Source: Circinella minor (taxonomy: Eukaryota; Mucoromycota; Mucoromycetes; Mucorales; Lichtheimiaceae). Taken from it: a DNA stretch of 64,000 nt. A model generated the notes under the pieces. The model was not told where the DNA came from, did no database searches, and saw only the letters and a list, made by a program, of their open reading frames with translations. The DNA is taken from NCBI GenBank assembly GCA_016758965.1, contig JAEPRB010000006.1, positions 310,001 through 374,000 on the forward strand. The letters are read 5' to 3'. The position numbers and the translations under genes are program-made. Every line of letters begins with the position of its first letter. Positions within the stretch are counted from its first letter, which is position 1. This document shows positions 60,110 to 64,000 of the stretch, piece by piece.

Positions 60110-63100
60110 TTACTCCTGCTGTTTTTGAGAAGTAATATCATTTTTACCATGAGAATCATTGATATTTTCTTTAAATTCGACAACTTTATCTTGCTCATCA
60201 CTTTCTCCGTTGTTGCTGCTACCAGAATCAAATTGTGGCACTCTTTTCTCCTTCATCTCATTCTCACGAACTCCTTGACGTAACGCTTCCTTGTTTTTTA
60301 AAACAATAAGTGGGCCACTGAATATCTAAATAATAATAATGATTCAATAATATCATATGTAGTAACCAACAAAAAGTTAGACATCACCATTCTTATCTTT
60401 TACGTAATATTTTAATTTTTTTTCCCTACTGGTTCCATATCTTCTAATGAGCGGCCCCGAGTTTCAGGTACGAAAAGCCAAACGAATATTGTCATTGCAA
60501 ATACAGTACTTCCAAAAAAGAAGTATGTTCCGTATGTTAATTGTGTAATCATTAACGGTGTAACCTTGGCAATCACTGCATTCATAGCCTATTATTATTG
60601 TTATTTTGGTAATAAATACAGTAGTAGTACACAGATTAGCAAACGTCATAAAAATATACGTGATGATTTTAATTTCACAATCTCAATAGTAACGGAGGTA
60701 TTCATTTTCTAAAAAAAAAAAAAGTCAATATTTCTTCCCTTAAAAACTCTAAACTTACCAAATAGATTGCTATATAACGATAAAAAAAGAAACTTTTTCT
60801 TGTTAGATCGCTATTTTGGTTGTATATAGATTGTCACTGTTAAAATAAAAACATTACCCATTGTAATAGACATGCAAATAGCTCGAATACGTGTCGGGAA
60901 GATTTCGGCACAAATCACATACATTAATGGACCTAATATTTTTATATATAATTTATTAATATCATACTCTGTTTTTCTATTATCCGTCTTTATAATTTAT
61001 CACTTCTCTCCACTTATGTTAATTCTCAAAGACACATATTCAATCCTTTTCAAATATATTATAAAGTACTAACCCCATGAAATTTCGTAACTGAAATAAT
61101 ACGCAAGAATACATGAATTGTCAGTTTTTTTTTTTTTTTTTTCAAAACAGTAGTTTAGCATTTTTTTTTTTTCGTTTTGTAATCAAGTGCTCATATTTAA
61201 CTATTATAATCTACTTACCCAATTGCAAAAATAAATAACATGACCATAGCGGCATATCCCTTATCGCTCACTGGAACCTCTACACCGTTTTCAGCAGCTA
61301 TCGCCTGATCCTTTTCAATATACATAAGTAATGCACCCAATATATAAAATGAAATAAACATCAGAATAGAACCAATAAGGAGAGAGTTTCGGCGGCCAAA
61401 GAATTTATGATCCACCATAAAAAAGAATATGAATACAACGACAACCTTCACAGCACCTGATAAGGATAGTGGAATTATATACAAAACCAAAGATGTTACA
61501 AGGCACCTAAATTAGCTTTGCATTATCACCACCATGACATCGTATACTTTATTATAATTTTTTACGTACCGTAAATGCCAGTCGCAAGGATATCAACTGT
61601 GTCGCCTGTAACACCCATCTGACGTACCATTTCCGGAGCGTAATAATTCTAAGTTTAAAAATAAAGACCCTGTTATTGGTATTTTAAACCCAATAAAAAA
61701 ATGATCTTTTATATTACTGAATCACTAAATATGATTTTTTAGAATTCTTACAATAGCATTGGTACCGGTCCATTGTTGGCAAATACCTATAATAATTCCA
61801 ATAATCAATCGACGTATGTTAGAAGGTTTACGCATTTCAACCCATCGCGTTGCTTTTCCTTCTCGCTCTTCTTCAATTGATGCAATAATCTCTTCTGTCT
61901 CTTGAATAACCTTCTCATGGGTTTCAGGTAAAACGCGAAGGCGGCTAATAGTCTTTCTCATCTCATCCAATTTTCCTCTATATAAAAGGTAATAATAAAA
62001 TTAGCATTATTATTAATATTTTCTGTAAACAATATCCTATACTAAAGCTACGTAAATACCTGTTGGCTAACCAACGTAGAGATTCGGGTAAAAAGAAAAT
62101 ACCGATAAGCATAATTCCACCAGGAATAATCTGGATACCAAGAGGTGTTTTCCATTGAATGTGGCCGACTGGTAAATGTTGTAGACAGGCATAGTCAACC
62201 CTGTCATATTATAAGAGTAAAAAATTAATTCCTCTTGATAAATTTGCATAATTGAAAAAAAAATATACAGTACACATGTCAGAAATATTCTACTTTACAT
62301 ACCAATAAGAAATCATGATCCCAATGACAAGCATAAACTGCCACAGGTTGGACATCCTTCCACGGTTACTCTTATCCGAAATTTCAGCAATATATACAGG
62401 GACAACATTTGCACATGCACCGACCCCCACTATTAAAATTTATGTGAATTTACGTGATAAGATATAGAACTTATACAATAGATAATTGATCAATGTATTG
62501 CTACTTACTTCCTCCAATAAATCGTCCTGCCATCATGGCCGCCACGTTTGTTGCTACCACTTGTACAACGCTTCCAATGATGAATATAGTTGAACAAAGA
62601 AAAATCGCAATACGTCTACCGTATGGATCTTTATTTTTATTATATAATATTAGCCTTGTTTTTTCTATTGCTATTTCATTTATAACAATTCATGCAATAT
62701 GTTATAATTTTTTAAATATTAAAATCAGCACAGACCTGCTATAAAATTAATTAATATTGCGCCTACGCATCCACCAGCCTGCATCATGCTTACAATATCA
62801 CCTACATTTACAAATCAAAGGCCAAGGTTTTTAAACCATTATTATATGTTCTTAACATTTACCCTCAGTAAAAGATAGTATTATATATATTTACCTTTAA
62901 CTTGTGCTTCATAAACAGGATTTCCTCCATTTATGCCAAAATAAGGCCCAAATGTCGGCATGATCAGTACACCTTTAATCAAGCCATTTATATGGTATTA
63001 TTATGTCAATTAGTCATACTAATCATTTTGTACGAAATGAAAAGGACAGGAATGCTCGCCCCCCCCCCCAAAAAAAAAAAAAAAGAATTATAAAGCTATA

Positions 63101-63191
63101 TACCCGAGATTACACCAACATCGTATCCAGTGAGTAAGCCACCCATTGATACAATGGTTACCGTTAATATTGTTAAAAGTTGTATTTTCAT
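60110..63191 (-). CDS. MFS sugar transporter (hexose/quinate family)
   Basis: Fourteen exons (63104-63191, 62895-62972, 62736-62801, 62509-62628, 62303-62429, 62060-62200, 61752-61977, 61570-61648, 61219-61456, 61074-61090, 60858-60932, 60759-60769, 60430-60588, 60110-60325) join to about 546 residues with one unbroken frame. It is a 12-helix plasma-membrane sugar porter. Signatures are [14 protein letters not shown] (helix 1), DPYGRR after helix 2, [45 protein letters not shown] (helix 7), [20 protein letters not shown] (helix 10) and [12 protein letters not shown] at the end of helix 12. The C-terminal tail is cytosolic, Glu/Asn/Lys-rich. Substrate cannot be set. The N-terminus is short before helix 1, so an upstream exon is possible. 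Exons of 17 and 11 nt code for GYEISWG and AIYL pieces. Confidence 0.93.
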
Positions 63192-64000
63192 GGCAAAATA
63201 TGAAATTTGATATGTTTGACACGGAACTATCCGTAATATGATAAAATAACAATAGAAAAGAAAAAGGCAAAAATTAAACGAGTATTAAATATATATTATT
63301 TGCATATATATTTTACAGAAAAAAAATATTAGTTCATGTATATTCCCACCCTATTTTGTTTTCTCTTATAGTAACTTGTCAAAAGATCAGGTTACAATAG
63401 AAAAGAGAACGATAATGAAATATGCTGACACTGATAAAGTGAGGCATGGGTATGATACATCTATGCGTGTGTGAATCAGAGGAAAAAGATCTATGCTAGA
63501 ATAATGCAAAAATATTCTTAATGCTGTCATTTTGTTACATAAAGATAGTAAAATGTGTGACCCTGGGTTTTAACATTTACAGTTAATACTCTCTCTCATT
63601 ACACAACTTTATTTAAAAAAAAAACCAGCATAATTACTAAATATGTACGATTTTTATACGTATAAACCTTGCATCGAAGATCTTGTATTGTGCTGGATTG
63701 TGGTACAGAACTCACGGTACTAAAAAAATTCATATTTATAAAGTAATCTAAATTCTGTCGTGGGAAAAACAATACGTTCTTTTCCCATACATACTGATAA
63801 TAAAAAAAATGTAAAAGTATTATATCTAGTGAAGATATTCTCTTCTCCAGGCCTTTTAATAAAGCTTAAGAAAGTAGTGATAAAGTATTCTATTTTAAAT
63901 GTACGTATATGGTCAAAGGACATAATTTATGCAAAGAGCTGAACCATGTCAATGGATTATACTTTGTGTTATCGCAAAAAACCAATTGATATTATTATCA
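63192..64000. other. Upstream region of the sugar transporter
   Basis: AT-rich, no supported gene to the end of the window. Short overlapping ORFs on opposite strands (63720-63942) look like chance. May hold the transporter promoter or a missing 5' exon. Confidence 0.45.

Overview
This window is nuclear DNA of a fungus, most likely an early-diverging one of the Mucoromycota type. It is AT-rich. Genes are cut by many short introns (mostly 60-130 nt, usually GTAAG/GTATG...TAG). Poly-A/T and CT tracts are common. Gene content is typically fungal: zinc-cluster factor, RIB7, MET17, YMC1-type carrier, Ert1-like PAS factor. The phylum is an inference from composition and gene style, not from a search. 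All spliced models below were built by hand from splice signals, reading-frame continuity and family knowledge; each keeps one open frame from start to stop.

Layout: (1) 1-12.4 kb is gene-dense: the 3' end of a possible Sec7-type gene, a Zn2Cys6+PAS transcription factor, RIB7 (riboflavin), a mitochondrial PPR-like protein, a TIA1/Pub1-type three-RRM protein and a small membrane protein. (2) 12.4-21 kb is sparse, with a YMC1-like mitochondrial carrier in the middle, a weak small-ORF candidate and a MITE-like inverted repeat. (3) 21-26.6 kb holds a small secreted protein, a UBAC2/Dsc2-like rhomboid pseudoprotease, an NTF2-like protein and a long unspliced low-complexity protein. (4) 26.6-36.2 kb holds ATP synthase subunit f, the 16-exon nuclear cap-binding protein CBP80 and prefoldin subunit 4, with deserts between. 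(5) 38.7-48.1 kb holds a second small secreted protein, a conserved protein of unknown function, GPN2 and MET17 (the last two divergent). (6) 48.1-59.8 kb is a mobile-element-rich stretch: two elements sharing terminal sequence (49.95-52.59 and 56.35-57.10 kb), RPS18 with an ATG-only first coding exon, a frameshifted gene remnant, and a spliced integrase fragment between diverged direct repeats that may be LTRs. (7) 60.1-63.2 kb holds a 14-exon MFS sugar transporter with 11- and 17-nt microexons.

Most genes are housekeeping and do not form a pathway cluster. Mitochondrial functions recur (PPR protein, YMC1, ATP17), but they are scattered and interspersed with other genes. No RNA genes, CRISPR arrays or prokaryotic features were seen. 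The least ordinary parts are the transposon-rich 49-60 kb block, the microexons, and several unrecognised secreted or conserved proteins.
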